Shown: piece by piece, positions 1 to 8,103 of the stretch
How positions within the stretch are numbered: the first letter of the stretch is position 1
Layout of the letters: the number at the start of each line of letters is the position of its first letter
Assembly: GCA_019115385.1 (NCBI GenBank)
Contig: DXDR01000014.1
Span: 1 to 64,000, forward strand
Source of the DNA: Candidatus Mediterraneibacter avicola
Lineage (GTDB): Bacteria > Bacillota > Clostridia > Lachnospirales > Lachnospiraceae
DNA length: 64,000 nt
Direction: 5' to 3'
Made by a program: the position numbers and the translations under genes
Notes under the pieces: generated by a model
What the model was told of the DNA's origin: nothing
What the model saw: the letters and a program-made list of their open reading frames with translations, nothing else
The model's database searches: none

Positions 1-1
1 C

Positions 2-601
2 AGCACTGCTCTGATTGTGATTTTTTCATCAATGGCCGCCTATATTATGACAAGAAAAAACTGGCTTGCCTGCAGAGCTCTGTTCGTTATGATGATCCTG
101 TCTCTGGCGATTCCTTTTCAGGTGCTGATGATTCCCCTGGTCTCCATCTATGGAGGGATTTTTCACATTCTGAATCACAGGGCTACTTTGATTTTTATGC
201 ATGTGGGATTCTGCGTCAGTATGAGCTGCTTCCTCTTCTGCGGGACAATCCGCTCTACAATTCCGCTGGAACTGGAAGAGGCGGCCAGCATTGACGGATG
301 CAGCCAGTTTCAGATTTTCAGGAAAATTGTGTTCCCTCTGCTGAAGCCTACGATAGCGACAACTATAATTATTAACGCACTGAATATCTGGAATGATTAC
401 TTATTGCCAAGTTTGATACTTACAGATAACGAGCTGCAGACGCTTCCCATTGCAACCCGCGTATTTTACGGAGCGTTTTCCTCTGATCTCAATCTTCTGA
501 TGGCTGCGCTGGTGCTTATGATCGTTCCGATTCTTGTATTGTACTTATTTTTACAGAAACATATTATCAATGGTGTTGTAGCGGGAGCTGTGAAGGGATA
601 A
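2..601 (+). CDS. Sugar ABC transporter permease, MalG type (5' partial)
   Basis: This is the C-terminal 199 or so residues of an inner-membrane permease of the CUT1 (MalG/MsmG) family; the start lies left of the window. It has several hydrophobic helices and the cytoplasmic EAA loop (EEAASIDGCSQFQIF), which docks on the ABC ATPase. It ends one base before the ATG of a GH32 gene, so the two are surely co-transcribed. The neighbours imply a fructose-containing oligosaccharide as substrate. The other permease and the binding protein should lie upstream, outside the window. Confidence 0.9.
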   Translation, partial: STALIVIFSSMAAYIMTRKNWLACRALFVMMILSLAIPFQVLMIPLVSIYGGIFHILNHRATLIFMHVGFCVSMSCFLFCGTIRSTIPLELEEAASIDGCSQFQIFRKIVFPLLKPTIATTIIINALNIWNDYLLPSLILTDNELQTLPIATRVFYGAFSSDLNLLMAALVLMIVPILVLYLFLQKHIINGVVAGAVKG

Positions 602-602
602 A

Positions 603-1961
603 ATGAAAAGGAAAGAAGTAATGCGTTATTTTGAAGAACATAGACCGGTCTATCATTTTTCCTGCAAAAAAGGATGGCTGAATGATCCGAATGGATTGAT
701 TTATTACAATGGGTATTTTCATCTGTTTTATCAGCATTATCCTGGCGGGGTGACGCACGGACCTATGCACTGGGGGCATGCACGCTCAAGAAATCTGCTG
801 GACTGGGAGGAACTTCCCATTGCTCTGTACCCGGATGAAAATGGGATGATTTTCTCCGGCAGCATTGTATATGACAGGGATAATACAGGAAAATTCGGAA
901 ATGGGAAGAAGGAGACGCTTGTGGCTGTTTTTACCCATGACCAGATCTGCCGCGGAGAAAAAATCCAGTATCAGAGTCTGGCTTACAGTACAGACGGAGG
1001 GATGTCGTTTAAAAAGTACGCTGGAAATCCTGTGTTGGATTTCGGCCTTTCGGATTTCCGCGATCCAAAGGTCTTCTGGTATGCCAGGGAAGAAAAGTGG
1101 ATTATGCTGACGGCCGCGTTGAACAAAATTCTTATTTTCAGTTCCCGGGATCTCAGGGAATGGGAAAAAGAAAGTGCTTTTTCGACGGAGGATATGCAGA
1201 AAAATGAAATATGGGAGTGCCCGGATCTGTGTGTCCTAAAAGACGGAGAAGGACGAAAAAAATGGGTACTGATTGTCAGTCAGAATACGTTGGATTATGC
1301 AAAAACGGGTATTCGATATTTTATCGGTGATTTTGACGGAAATCATTTTGTGGACGAGACAGGAGGAGACAGGCTTTGGATGGACTTTGGCCGGGATAAT
1401 TATGCCGCAGCTACGTTTGAGGAGACGAAAGACCGGATTGTGCAGCTTGGATGGATGAACTGCTGGGCATATGCGCAGAAAGTGCCGGAAGAGGGATTTA
1501 GAGGAAGCATGACCATTCCACGGGAACTGTTCCTGCTGGAGACTCCGAATGGAACCCGCATGGGACAGAAGCCGGCCAGAGAAATATTTGATAATATTCA
1601 TATACAAAGACTGACTGAGAATAAAGTGGTGCAGGACGTTCTGAACGGGATATTTGAAATCGAACCGCAGGGCGACAGAGGTGAAATTTTTATAAAAAAT
1701 GAATATGAGACGCTTTCAGTCTCTTTTGATTACAAAAAGGGCTGGATCTCTGTTGACAGAAGCGGGCTTTGCTGCAATCTCGGGGATGAATTTGCAGAGC
1801 TGAGAAAAATGCGTTTCTGGATGAAGGAAGACAGGAAAATCCTTCTTGTAGTGGACACGACAAGCATAGAAATCTTTGCAGCCGGAGGAGAAGCTGTGGG
1901 GACATTTCAGTTTTTCCCGGAGCGCCCTTTTCAGACGCTGGAAGTAAGAATGGAGGAGTGA
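603..1961 (+). CDS. Glycoside hydrolase family 32 (beta-fructosidase)
   Basis: A 452-residue GH32 enzyme that hydrolyses beta-fructofuranosidic bonds (sucrose, fructo-oligosaccharides or levan fragments). The three family motifs are present: WLNDPNG with nucleophile Asp28, FRDP with Asp154 as transition-state stabiliser, and WECPDL with acid/base Glu205. No signal peptide is visible, so it probably acts in the cytoplasm on sugars imported by the preceding ABC transporter. The C-terminal 120 or so residues fit the usual beta-sandwich. The exact substrate (sucrose, inulin, levan or a dianhydride breakdown product) cannot be read from sequence alone. Confidence 0.93.
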   Translation: MKRKEVMRYFEEHRPVYHFSCKKGWLNDPNGLIYYNGYFHLFYQHYPGGVTHGPMHWGHARSRNLLDWEELPIALYPDENGMIFSGSIVYDRDNTGKFGNGKKETLVAVFTHDQICRGEKIQYQSLAYSTDGGMSFKKYAGNPVLDFGLSDFRDPKVFWYAREEKWIMLTAALNKILIFSSRDLREWEKESAFSTEDMQKNEIWECPDLCVLKDGEGRKKWVLIVSQNTLDYAKTGIRYFIGDFDGNHFVDETGGDRLWMDFGRDNYAAATFEETKDRIVQLGWMNCWAYAQKVPEEGFRGSMTIPRELFLLETPNGTRMGQKPAREIFDNIHIQRLTENKVVQDVLNGIFEIEPQGDRGEIFIKNEYETLSVSFDYKKGWISVDRSGLCCNLGDEFAELRKMRFWMKEDRKILLVVDTTSIEIFAAGGEAVGTFQFFPERPFQTLEVRMEE

Positions 1962-1965
1962 TATT

Positions 1966-3390
1966 TTGAAAGGAAACAGGTATATTTTTTATACCCCGGA
2001 AGAACAGTATCCGGGCATGCCCCACGGTGAAATGTGCGGGGATCTGATGCCCTTTTACCGGGATGGAAAATTCATATTGCTTTTTCTGTACAAATATTGT
2101 ATCTACGCGGTAGAAACCGAGGACTTTGTTCATTATGGAGAATGCAGGCTTGTTCTGCAGAACGGAAGCCCGGAGGAACAGGACTGGCACGCTGCTACAG
2201 GAAGCGTATTCTATTATAATGATAAATTCTATTTTTATTATACCGGTTTCTGTGAGGGGAACAGAGGAGTTCCGGGAAAACACGAACAGGCGATTCTCCG
2301 GGCGGTCAGCACCGACCTTAAGACATGGAAAAAAGATCAGGATTTTCACTTTGCTCCTGATGAAGCGCGGTTCAGCGGGGAACACTGGAGAGATCCGCAG
2401 GTATTCTGGAATGAAGAAAAAAAGAAAATCTGTATGCTTGTGACAGCTGCTGAAAAAGAAGGCAATTATATGCGAAATGGCTGTACGGCAGTTTATATGT
2501 CAGATGACGCGGAGAACTGGGAATTTTATGATACGGTTTATTCACCGGGAATCTTTCCCACCCATGAGTGTCAGGATGCATTTTTGATGGGCGGAAAGTG
2601 GTATCTGGTCTTTTCCACATACAGCAGGCAGTGGGAGACACGTTACAGGATGGCAGATCAATTTGACGGCCCCTGGGAGACTCCTCTTTTGGACGATGGA
2701 TTTGATGGGCGGGAATTCTATGCGGCAAAGACGGTTTCGGACGGTACGAAACGGTTTCTGGTAGGCTGGCAGTCCATACGGAAAGACTGCCTGGACAGCA
2801 GTCCGTTTGTTTGGGGCGGAAATGTAATCGTGCATGAACTGGCCCAGAGATCGGATAAGACACTCGGAGTAAAAATGCCGGTTACAATAAGAAATTCTTT
2901 CAAAAAATATCTTCCCGTGGTCCTTGAAAACCAATTGGGAGAGTGGCAGGCGGACAAGGCTATAAGAGGGAAATGCATGAATGGATTTGGCTGGGCCAGA
3001 CTTGGAGAACTGTCGGGAAACGTGTTATTTGAGGGAACTCTTGCATGGGAGGAAGGAACCCATGCGGCCGGACTGATGATCCATACAGCGGGTCCGAATC
3101 TGGAAAAGTGGTGCCAGCTCAGAATCGAGCCGTATCATGGCAGAATCGCTGTGGAGCGGTATGATCAGATCAACGGTGACCAGATGTATCTGGACGAGAG
3201 AAGGATACGTTTTGATAAGAACGAGGCAAAGGTGCAGCTTATTGTCAGCGGGAATATTCTGCTTGCCTATGTAAATGATACTGCACTGACCACGCGCTGT
3301 TACAGCTTACAGGACGGAGGAATCGGCCTTTTTGTGGAATGCGGGGAGGTATACTGGCGGGATGTGGAGTTGAAAGGAGGAGAAGAATGA
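1966..3390 (+). CDS. Divergent GH32-like glycosidase (clan GH-J)
   Basis: A 474-residue five-bladed propeller glycosidase, more divergent than its neighbour. The NDPNG motif is replaced by CGDLMPF (Asp26 as likely nucleophile), while HWRDPQVFW (Asp143) and HECQD (Glu201 as likely acid/base) are kept. The C-terminal part from about residue 330 resembles the GH32 beta-sandwich. The start is a TTG at 1966, chosen because GGAGGA lies 8-9 bases upstream and no ATG fits. No signal peptide is seen. With the first GH32 and the following GH172 it forms a three-enzyme cascade; a fructosyl or related furanosyl substrate is inferred. Confidence 0.82.
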   Translation: MKGNRYIFYTPEEQYPGMPHGEMCGDLMPFYRDGKFILLFLYKYCIYAVETEDFVHYGECRLVLQNGSPEEQDWHAATGSVFYYNDKFYFYYTGFCEGNRGVPGKHEQAILRAVSTDLKTWKKDQDFHFAPDEARFSGEHWRDPQVFWNEEKKKICMLVTAAEKEGNYMRNGCTAVYMSDDAENWEFYDTVYSPGIFPTHECQDAFLMGGKWYLVFSTYSRQWETRYRMADQFDGPWETPLLDDGFDGREFYAAKTVSDGTKRFLVGWQSIRKDCLDSSPFVWGGNVIVHELAQRSDKTLGVKMPVTIRNSFKKYLPVVLENQLGEWQADKAIRGKCMNGFGWARLGELSGNVLFEGTLAWEEGTHAAGLMIHTAGPNLEKWCQLRIEPYHGRIAVERYDQINGDQMYLDERRIRFDKNEAKVQLIVSGNILLAYVNDTALTTRCYSLQDGGIGLFVECGEVYWRDVELKGGEE

Positions 3391-4490
3391 ACTGGTTTGA
3401 ATTGAATTCGGCTGCCCTGCTTTCAGACGGCAGAAGCAGAGCAATAAACGCGGAAAATCCTACCGGAGAAAAGGGAAACGGCGGAAGAGCTGCCAGTTGC
3501 TTAGGCCCGTCCAGAAAAGGCTCGCCATGTATCCCGCTGATCGAACCCGGCGAGACGAAAATACTGGCAGATATTTCAGGATGCGGCGTGATTCAGCATA
3601 TATGGGTTACGGTAACGGAACAGATCAGCCCGAAAAACAGATATGTACTTCGGGACCTGGTGCTTCGGATGTATTGGGATGACGAGAAGATTCCTTCTGT
3701 AGAATCCCCTCTGGGAGATTTTTTCTGCTGCGGATTTGGAAAGGCATATTTTGTAAACTCAGCTCCTGTGGCAGTTCTTCCACGCAGCGGAATGAACAGC
3801 TATTTTGCCATGCCCTTTCGTAGACATGCCAGGATAACTATAGAAAATCAGAATGCAGAAGCGGTTCCGTCCTTTTTCTATCAGATTGATTACTGCCTGT
3901 ATGACAGCCTGCCGGAGGAGACCGGGTATTTCCATGCGCACTGGAGACGCAGCAGGATAACGGAGCCGGGGAAAGATTATACGATTCTGGATGGGGTAAA
4001 AGGCCGGGGGAAATATGTGGGGACGTTTCTGGCTGTTTCCACTCTGGAGCGTTACTGGTGGGGAGAAGGAGAAGTCAAATTTTATCTGGATGGAGATGAG
4101 GAATATCCGACGATCTGCGGAACAGGGCTGGAAGATTATTTCGGAGGCGCCTGGAGTTTTGCCGGGAAGAAAGTGAACGGGAAGATGACAGAACAGACTT
4201 ACTGCACTCCGTATCTGGGATATCCTTTTTATTCCCGGACAGATGATGATATACAGAATGATTATCACAATGATGACTGCCCTCCCATGCGCGCTCTGTA
4301 CCGTTTTCATCTGCCGGATCCGGTCTGTTTTCAGCAGGATATAAAGGTCACTGTACAGCAGATAGGATCCTGTCATGCCGGGATATTTGAACGGCAGGAT
4401 GACGTTTCTTCCGTTGCATACTGGTATCAGACGGAGCCTCACGAGGCGTTTTTACATTTGCCTCCGGCCCGGGCGAGATGGCCCAGGTAA
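3387..4490 (+). CDS. GH172 (DUF2961) glycoside hydrolase
   Basis: A 367-residue protein with the full DUF2961 signature: GCGVIQHIWVTV, PLGDFFCCGFG, WWGEGEVKFYLDGD, CGTGLEDYFGG and the C-terminal VAYWYQTEP. DUF2961 is now GH172, whose characterised members act on alpha-D-fructofuranosides (difructose dianhydride I synthase/hydrolase) or D-arabinofuranosides. Conserved acids in GEGE (Glu227/229) and GLED (Glu249) are the likely catalytic pair, by inference. The ATG at 3387 follows AAAGGAGGAG and overlaps the stop of the preceding gene, giving translational coupling. Linkage to two GH32 genes favours fructose over arabinose. No secretion signal is seen. Confidence 0.88.
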   Translation: MNWFELNSAALLSDGRSRAINAENPTGEKGNGGRAASCLGPSRKGSPCIPLIEPGETKILADISGCGVIQHIWVTVTEQISPKNRYVLRDLVLRMYWDDEKIPSVESPLGDFFCCGFGKAYFVNSAPVAVLPRSGMNSYFAMPFRRHARITIENQNAEAVPSFFYQIDYCLYDSLPEETGYFHAHWRRSRITEPGKDYTILDGVKGRGKYVGTFLAVSTLERYWWGEGEVKFYLDGDEEYPTICGTGLEDYFGGAWSFAGKKVNGKMTEQTYCTPYLGYPFYSRTDDDIQNDYHNDDCPPMRALYRFHLPDPVCFQQDIKVTVQQIGSCHAGIFERQDDVSSVAYWYQTEPHEAFLHLPPARARWPR

Positions 4491-4551
4491 CTGAATACGA
4501 ATGGAACAAAATTTGTTCAATTTGGATTTATCGGGACACGGAATTGGCAGG

Positions 4552-4842
4552 GCTTACGAAAACAGACAGTTACAAATTATCTTGAAAACGTATTCAGAAA
4601 TAAGGAGTCTGGGGTTTCACTTCCGTTCCGCGGATGAAGAAAAACTATGAAACCTGACGGCAGGCTAAGAACAAAATTTACAACGGGAAACTCGCGTTCC
4701 GCTCGGACAGTCCCGTTGTAAATTTTAACGCCTGCCGCCAGGTTTCAACTTTTTCTAATCTCCGCTCCAAAGTCAGCGAAACCCCAGGCCCCTTATTTCT
4801 GAAAGGCTCATCCAGCCGTCTGTAACCGCCTGTTTTCTAAGT
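4552..4842. repeat. Large imperfect palindrome (about 290 bp)
   Basis: The 413-bp gap between the convergent GH172 and ABC permease genes has no gene and is dominated by nested inverted repeats. The core 4673-4688/4711-4726 is a perfect 16-bp stem around a 22-base loop. Outside it, 4649-4665 pairs with 4730-4746 (16/17), 4595-4618 with 4778-4801 (22/24), and 4552-4572 with 4822-4842 (imperfect). Outer similarity may reach 4524-4532/4887-4895. No ORF and no transposase is inside. It could be a non-autonomous mobile element, a structured RNA or an elaborate bidirectional terminator. Confidence 0.8.
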
Positions 4843-4903
4843 TCATCCAATCGCCAGTCCCTCCCGGCACCCCTTCTCACTCATACAAATCCAAAGTTAT
4901 CTT

Positions 4904-5626
4904 TTATTTCACTTCCGTCCGCCGGATGATCCTGTAAGCCCCCAGACTAAAAACAGCAGTCAGGAGAAACAGGGTCAGAAGAGGAAACAGATAGTTGACA
5001 GTTCCGCCGCCCATAAATCCCATTGCCCGGGTGGCCAGTTCACTGATATCATCTACCAGGCTTTGGGGTAAAACATACCGGAACAGTGCGACTGCCAGCA
5101 GGATAACGCCGACAAGAACCACGCCCAGGCAGAGGGACAAAGTCTTTTCCAGCTTGTGTACCGTAAGGACAGCCAGATAGAACAGGCTGCAGGTCAGCAT
5201 ATAGAGAAGAAACAGCCACAGCCAGTTCGGGAGAATATCGCCGTACCCGTAAATAACGCCGAACAGGGAGGAGTAATTTGGAAGAAAATAGTGCAGCAGA
5301 TTTCCCGTGACGGTATCTACCAATGACATGATCCCTCCAATAAATGCAAACATAACGAACGAGGCCGTAAAAATATATTTTCGTGTAAATCCGTTCTGGA
5401 TCATCATTTTGAAGTCTTCACTGTACCCCAATGCTCCGAGAATGCCAACATAAATAAAGGTGTTCATCTCCAGACAGTTTGTGCCGGCATTTTTGGGATC
5501 TCCTGTCAGGACGGCAACGATAACATAGATCAGCAGAACAATAGCATATTCGATTGCGTAAAACAGCCAGATATACTTAAATGAAGTCGTGCATTCATAT
5601 TGAATGAGTGTGTTTAGTTTTTTCAT
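4904..5626 (-). CDS. ABC-2 type transporter permease
   Basis: A 240-residue integral membrane protein with about six hydrophobic helices (first near residues 18-42, last near 215-235) and no soluble domain. It pairs with the ATPase encoded immediately upstream (2-base gap) and a YtrA-type GntR regulator, the arrangement of Ytr/BcrAB-like exporters involved in cell-envelope stress or antibiotic response. The substrate cannot be inferred from sequence. Confidence 0.85.
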   Translation of the reverse strand: MKKLNTLIQYECTTSFKYIWLFYAIEYAIVLLIYVIVAVLTGDPKNAGTNCLEMNTFIYVGILGALGYSEDFKMMIQNGFTRKYIFTASFVMFAFIGGIMSLVDTVTGNLLHYFLPNYSSLFGVIYGYGDILPNWLWLFLLYMLTCSLFYLAVLTVHKLEKTLSLCLGVVLVGVILLAVALFRYVLPQSLVDDISELATRAMGFMGGGTVNYLFPLLTLFLLTAVFSLGAYRIIRRTEVK

Positions 5627-5628
5627 AG

Positions 5629-6489
5629 TTATTCCCCGCCTTTCTCTGTCAGTTTCACGAACAGTTTCTGTAGATTCATACTGGTGATCTGTAAATTGCT
5701 GCCCTGGGGAAGCTGCGTTTTTTCTCCTATCACATAGGAGAGTTTCAGACCGCCCAGTTCGTCGTTCCCGATGACATTTTTATCCTGGCAGTAATGGTCA
5801 ACTTCCGAAGCCAGACCGGAGACGCAGTAGCCGCTTTCCAGCAGTGTGTCTACACTCTCCTGGAGCAGAAGTTTCCCCTCGTCGATTAAAACAACTTCCT
5901 CGATAATATTGGCAACTTCTTCGATCAGATGGGTTGCGATAATAATTGTCTGGTCATTTGATTCAAAGTTTTTCAGCAGAAGATCATAAAACAATTCTCT
6001 GTGGTTGGCGTCCAGGCCCAGCACCGGTTCATCGAAAATCAAATAGGGAACATTCAGCGACAGAGCCGCCGTCAGTTTGAAAATGGACTGGTATCCTTTT
6101 GACAGGGCTTTGAACCGTTTGTTTACATCAAGATGAAATTTATCTGCGATCTGAAATGCCTTTTCCGCATCAAAGCTGTCGTAAAAGCGGTCGATCCACT
6201 TAAAGAGATCTTTAATCTTAAGGCTTGAGTCATAAAGATCGGCTTCGCTCATGCAGAAAATCTTTTCGTGTACATCCATATTTTCTTTTGCGGGAAGACC
6301 GTCGATAAGAATGGTTCCGTCATCGGCAAAAATGCGGTTGGCAATAATGTTGATAAGGGTGGATTTCCCGGCGCCGTTTCTTCCGAGAAAGCCGTAGATC
6401 TTTCCGTGCTCAAAAGAACATGAAATATGGTCGAGAGCAGTAACGTCCCTGTATCGTTTTGTGACATTATTGATCTGAATTGCGTTCAT
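5629..6489 (-). CDS. ABC transporter ATP-binding protein (YtrB-like)
   Basis: A 286-residue ATPase with Walker A GRNGAGKST, a diverged signature loop LSKGYQ in place of LSGGQ, Walker B LIFDEP and the H-loop histidine in ATHLIEE. The LSKG signature is common in the BcrA/YtrB group. ATGs occur at 6495 and 6489; 6489 is preferred because the AAGGGG site is 8-9 bases upstream, versus 2-3 for the first. The start lies within the 3' end of the repressor gene, so translation is coupled. It forms an exporter with the downstream permease. Confidence 0.9.
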   Translation of the reverse strand: MNAIQINNVTKRYRDVTALDHISCSFEHGKIYGFLGRNGAGKSTLINIIANRIFADDGTILIDGLPAKENMDVHEKIFCMSEADLYDSSLKIKDLFKWIDRFYDSFDAEKAFQIADKFHLDVNKRFKALSKGYQSIFKLTAALSLNVPYLIFDEPVLGLDANHRELFYDLLLKNFESNDQTIIIATHLIEEVANIIEEVVLIDEGKLLLQESVDTLLESGYCVSGLASEVDHYCQDKNVIGNDELGGLKLSYVIGEKTQLPQGSNLQITSMNLQKLFVKLTEKGGE

Positions 6490-6853
6490 CTTCATAACCC
6501 CTTTCTACTAAAGCAATAATCTCTTCCTTTGTCATCTTAAGCTTTGACGCTTCCGCGATCATTGCAGCAATGTACTGATTATAGAACAGTCCCTGTCGTT
6601 TCCGGCGTATTTTCTCAACAGCCCCTTCTTTCACAAACATACCAAGCCCTCTTTTCTTATATATAATCTCTTCGTCCACAAGCAGATTCATTCCTTTGAG
6701 AACAGTATGTGGATTGATATTCAGCAGGGCGGATATTTCGTTGGTGGAGGGGATTTTTGTCTCCTCCGGGAATACGCCTGTGAAGATGGAGTCCTCCAGT
6801 TGTTCTGCAATCTGAATGAAGATCGGCTTCTCTATATTCGGATTAATGTGCAA
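6467..6853 (-). CDS. GntR family regulator, YtrA subfamily
   Basis: A 128-residue repressor: an N-terminal winged helix (residues 10-75, with the GntR hallmark STNEISALLNINPHTV) and a short alpha-helical tail instead of a full effector domain, which is typical of YtrA. Such proteins sit first in operons with ABC exporters and repress their own operon. A perfect GTTAGTT-4-AACTAAC inverted repeat lies just upstream of the gene, downstream of its own promoter, supporting autorepression. Confidence 0.9.
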   Translation of the reverse strand: MHINPNIEKPIFIQIAEQLEDSIFTGVFPEETKIPSTNEISALLNINPHTVLKGMNLLVDEEIIYKKRGLGMFVKEGAVEKIRRKRQGLFYNQYIAAMIAEASKLKMTKEEIIALVERGYEDERNSDQ

Positions 6854-6881
6854 TTAAATCACCGCCTTTGCTTGCTGGTTT

Positions 6882-6899
6882 GTTAGTTGAGTAACTAAC
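6882..6899. promoter_or_regulatory. YtrA-type operator
   Basis: A perfect inverted repeat GTTAGTT-GAGT-AACTAAC lies about 7-24 bases downstream of the expected transcription start of the gntR-ABC operon and 29 bases before the gntR ATG. Its position suggests roadblock repression by the GntR protein. A further partial half-site (TAACTAGC) abuts it. Confidence 0.75.
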
Positions 6900-6912
6900 T
6901 AGCTTTGATATC

Positions 6913-6941
6913 ACTATATGCGATTTCAGCATAATTGTCAA
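6913..6941 (-). promoter_or_regulatory. SigA promoter of the gntR-ABC operon
   Basis: On the minus strand, TTGACA (6936-6941), a 17-base spacer, then TATAGT (6913-6918). This is near consensus, so the operon should be strongly transcribed unless repressed. Confidence 0.85.
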
Positions 6942-7011
6942 TATTTTTTTCAAAATATGAGACGTTATTTAAACGGAGAAGAAATGCTAAATGTGGTTAA
7001 TTAAGAAGAAA

Positions 7012-7070
7012 GCCGCAGAAGATTCCGGGCCCTCCCTTATTCTCCCGGAATCTTCTGCGGCGTATTTTTT
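7012..7070 (-). terminator. Intrinsic terminator downstream of mntP
   Basis: A perfect 18-bp stem (7012-7029 with 7044-7061) and 14-base loop. On the minus strand it is followed by a T/C-rich tract (CTTTCTTCTT). On the plus strand it is followed by a T-run (7065-7070), so it could work both ways. Confidence 0.8.
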
Positions 7071-7114
7071 GCTGCCTGTTGAAAATATGCAGATATTGCA
7101 GGATACACCAGAAC

Positions 7115-7675
7115 TTACAGGACACCCAGGTGCTCCAGCAGGATCTTGAGTCCCAGAAGGATCAGGATCACTCCTCCGGTCAGTTCGGCTTTTGCTTTAT
7201 ATTTTGTCCCGAAAATGTTGCCGATCTTTACACCGGCGGCAGAGATGATAAATGTTGTTGCGCCGATAAAGGATACGGCTGCCACAATATTGACCTTCAG
7301 AAATGCGAAGGTGATCCCCACAGCCAGAGCGTCGATACTGGTGGCCACAGCCAGAAGAAACATTGTTTTTATATCCAGAGAGTCATTTTCCTTTTCGCAT
7401 TCGCCTGAACAGGCTTCCCGAATCATATTTCCCCCGATGATACCCAACAGTATAAAGGCGATCCAGTGATCCACGGCTGTGATACTGTCTTTGAACTGAG
7501 AGCCGAGCAGATATCCCAGAGCAGGCATCAGAGCCTGAAAACCCCCGAACCATATCCCCACTATGACAGCCTTTTTCACAGAAATTTTCGGCATGGCAAG
7601 GCCCTTACAGACAGAGACCGCAAAAGCATCCATAGACAGCCCTACGGCTAAAATAAACAATTCCAGTAATCCCAT
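7115..7675 (-). CDS. mntP: Manganese efflux pump MntP
   Basis: A 186-residue six-helix membrane protein of the MntP family, which exports Mn2+. It shows the family repeat with conserved aspartates: [14 protein letters not shown] near residues 13-26 and [13 protein letters not shown] in the second half. The ATG at 7675 follows AAGGAGG; longer frames upstream read through the riboswitch and terminator and are not translated. The Mn2+-type riboswitch in the leader agrees with the assignment. Confidence 0.94.
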   Translation of the reverse strand: MGLLELFILAVGLSMDAFAVSVCKGLAMPKISVKKAVIVGIWFGGFQALMPALGYLLGSQFKDSITAVDHWIAFILLGIIGGNMIREACSGECEKENDSLDIKTMFLLAVATSIDALAVGITFAFLKVNIVAAVSFIGATTFIISAAGVKIGNIFGTKYKAKAELTGGVILILLGLKILLEHLGVL

Positions 7676-7721
7676 AACTTTCCTCCTTAGCAAATTCAAA
7701 ACTCGTTCATATTTCCTGCCA

Positions 7722-7870
7722 ATAAAAAACAGGCGCGTTTGCTGCACCTGCCGGAATACATGTACAGCACACAAAGAAACTGTACATGAGTCTCATTATT
7801 TAAGATAAGCCAGGCCGGACGGCCAGTATGTTGACTTACCACGTAGGAATACGCCAATTACTCCCTCACG
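7722..7870 (-). ncRNA. yybP-ykoY manganese riboswitch with terminator
   Basis: On the minus strand the aptamer runs from 7870 to 7785. P1 is CGTGAG (7865-7870) paired with CTCATG (7785-7790). Conserved GGGAGTA follows P1, GTCAACATAC lies in the middle, and AATGAGACT precedes the 3' P1 strand: the hallmarks of the yybP-ykoY class. Downstream are a perfect 9-bp hairpin (7759-7767/7780-7788) sharing bases with P1, and an intrinsic terminator (7730-7736/7744-7750 plus T-run). Mn2+ binding would be expected to favour read-through into mntP. Confidence 0.85.
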
Positions 7871-7900
7871 AACTGAGAATATATTATCAGTTTGAGGGAG
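7861..7900. promoter_or_regulatory. Hairpin competing with the riboswitch 5' strand
   Basis: A perfect inverted repeat: CTCCCTCA (7861-7868) with TGAGGGAG (7893-7900), and AACTGA (7871-7876) with TCAGTT (7887-7892). In the mntP transcript its 3' strand includes both the P1 strand and the conserved GGGAG of the aptamer, so the two folds are mutually exclusive. Confidence 0.65.
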
Positions 7901-8000
7901 ATTTTGCAACAAAAAATTGGATTTAGTGAAACGAACTTGAAAGGTAAACCGTCCGAAACTTTCTCCACACACAAATCCGGATTTTGTCAAGTTCACAGGA

Positions 8001-8029
8001 TTGACATACTTTCCTGCTAGGATTAGGAT
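8001..8029 (+). promoter_or_regulatory. Candidate promoter of the two-component operon
   Basis: TTGACA (8001-8006), 17-base spacer, TAGGAT (8024-8029); a TACAAT sits 5 bases further on. The -35 is consensus and the -10 weak. Together with the mntP leader it fills the 428-bp gap between mntP and the response regulator. Confidence 0.55.
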
Positions 8030-8103
8030 ACAATAAGCAGAAATGGGCGAAACAGCCGTAAAAGGCAGTATATACAGCAAAGGTGTAAAGGAGAGGAACT
8101 GTG

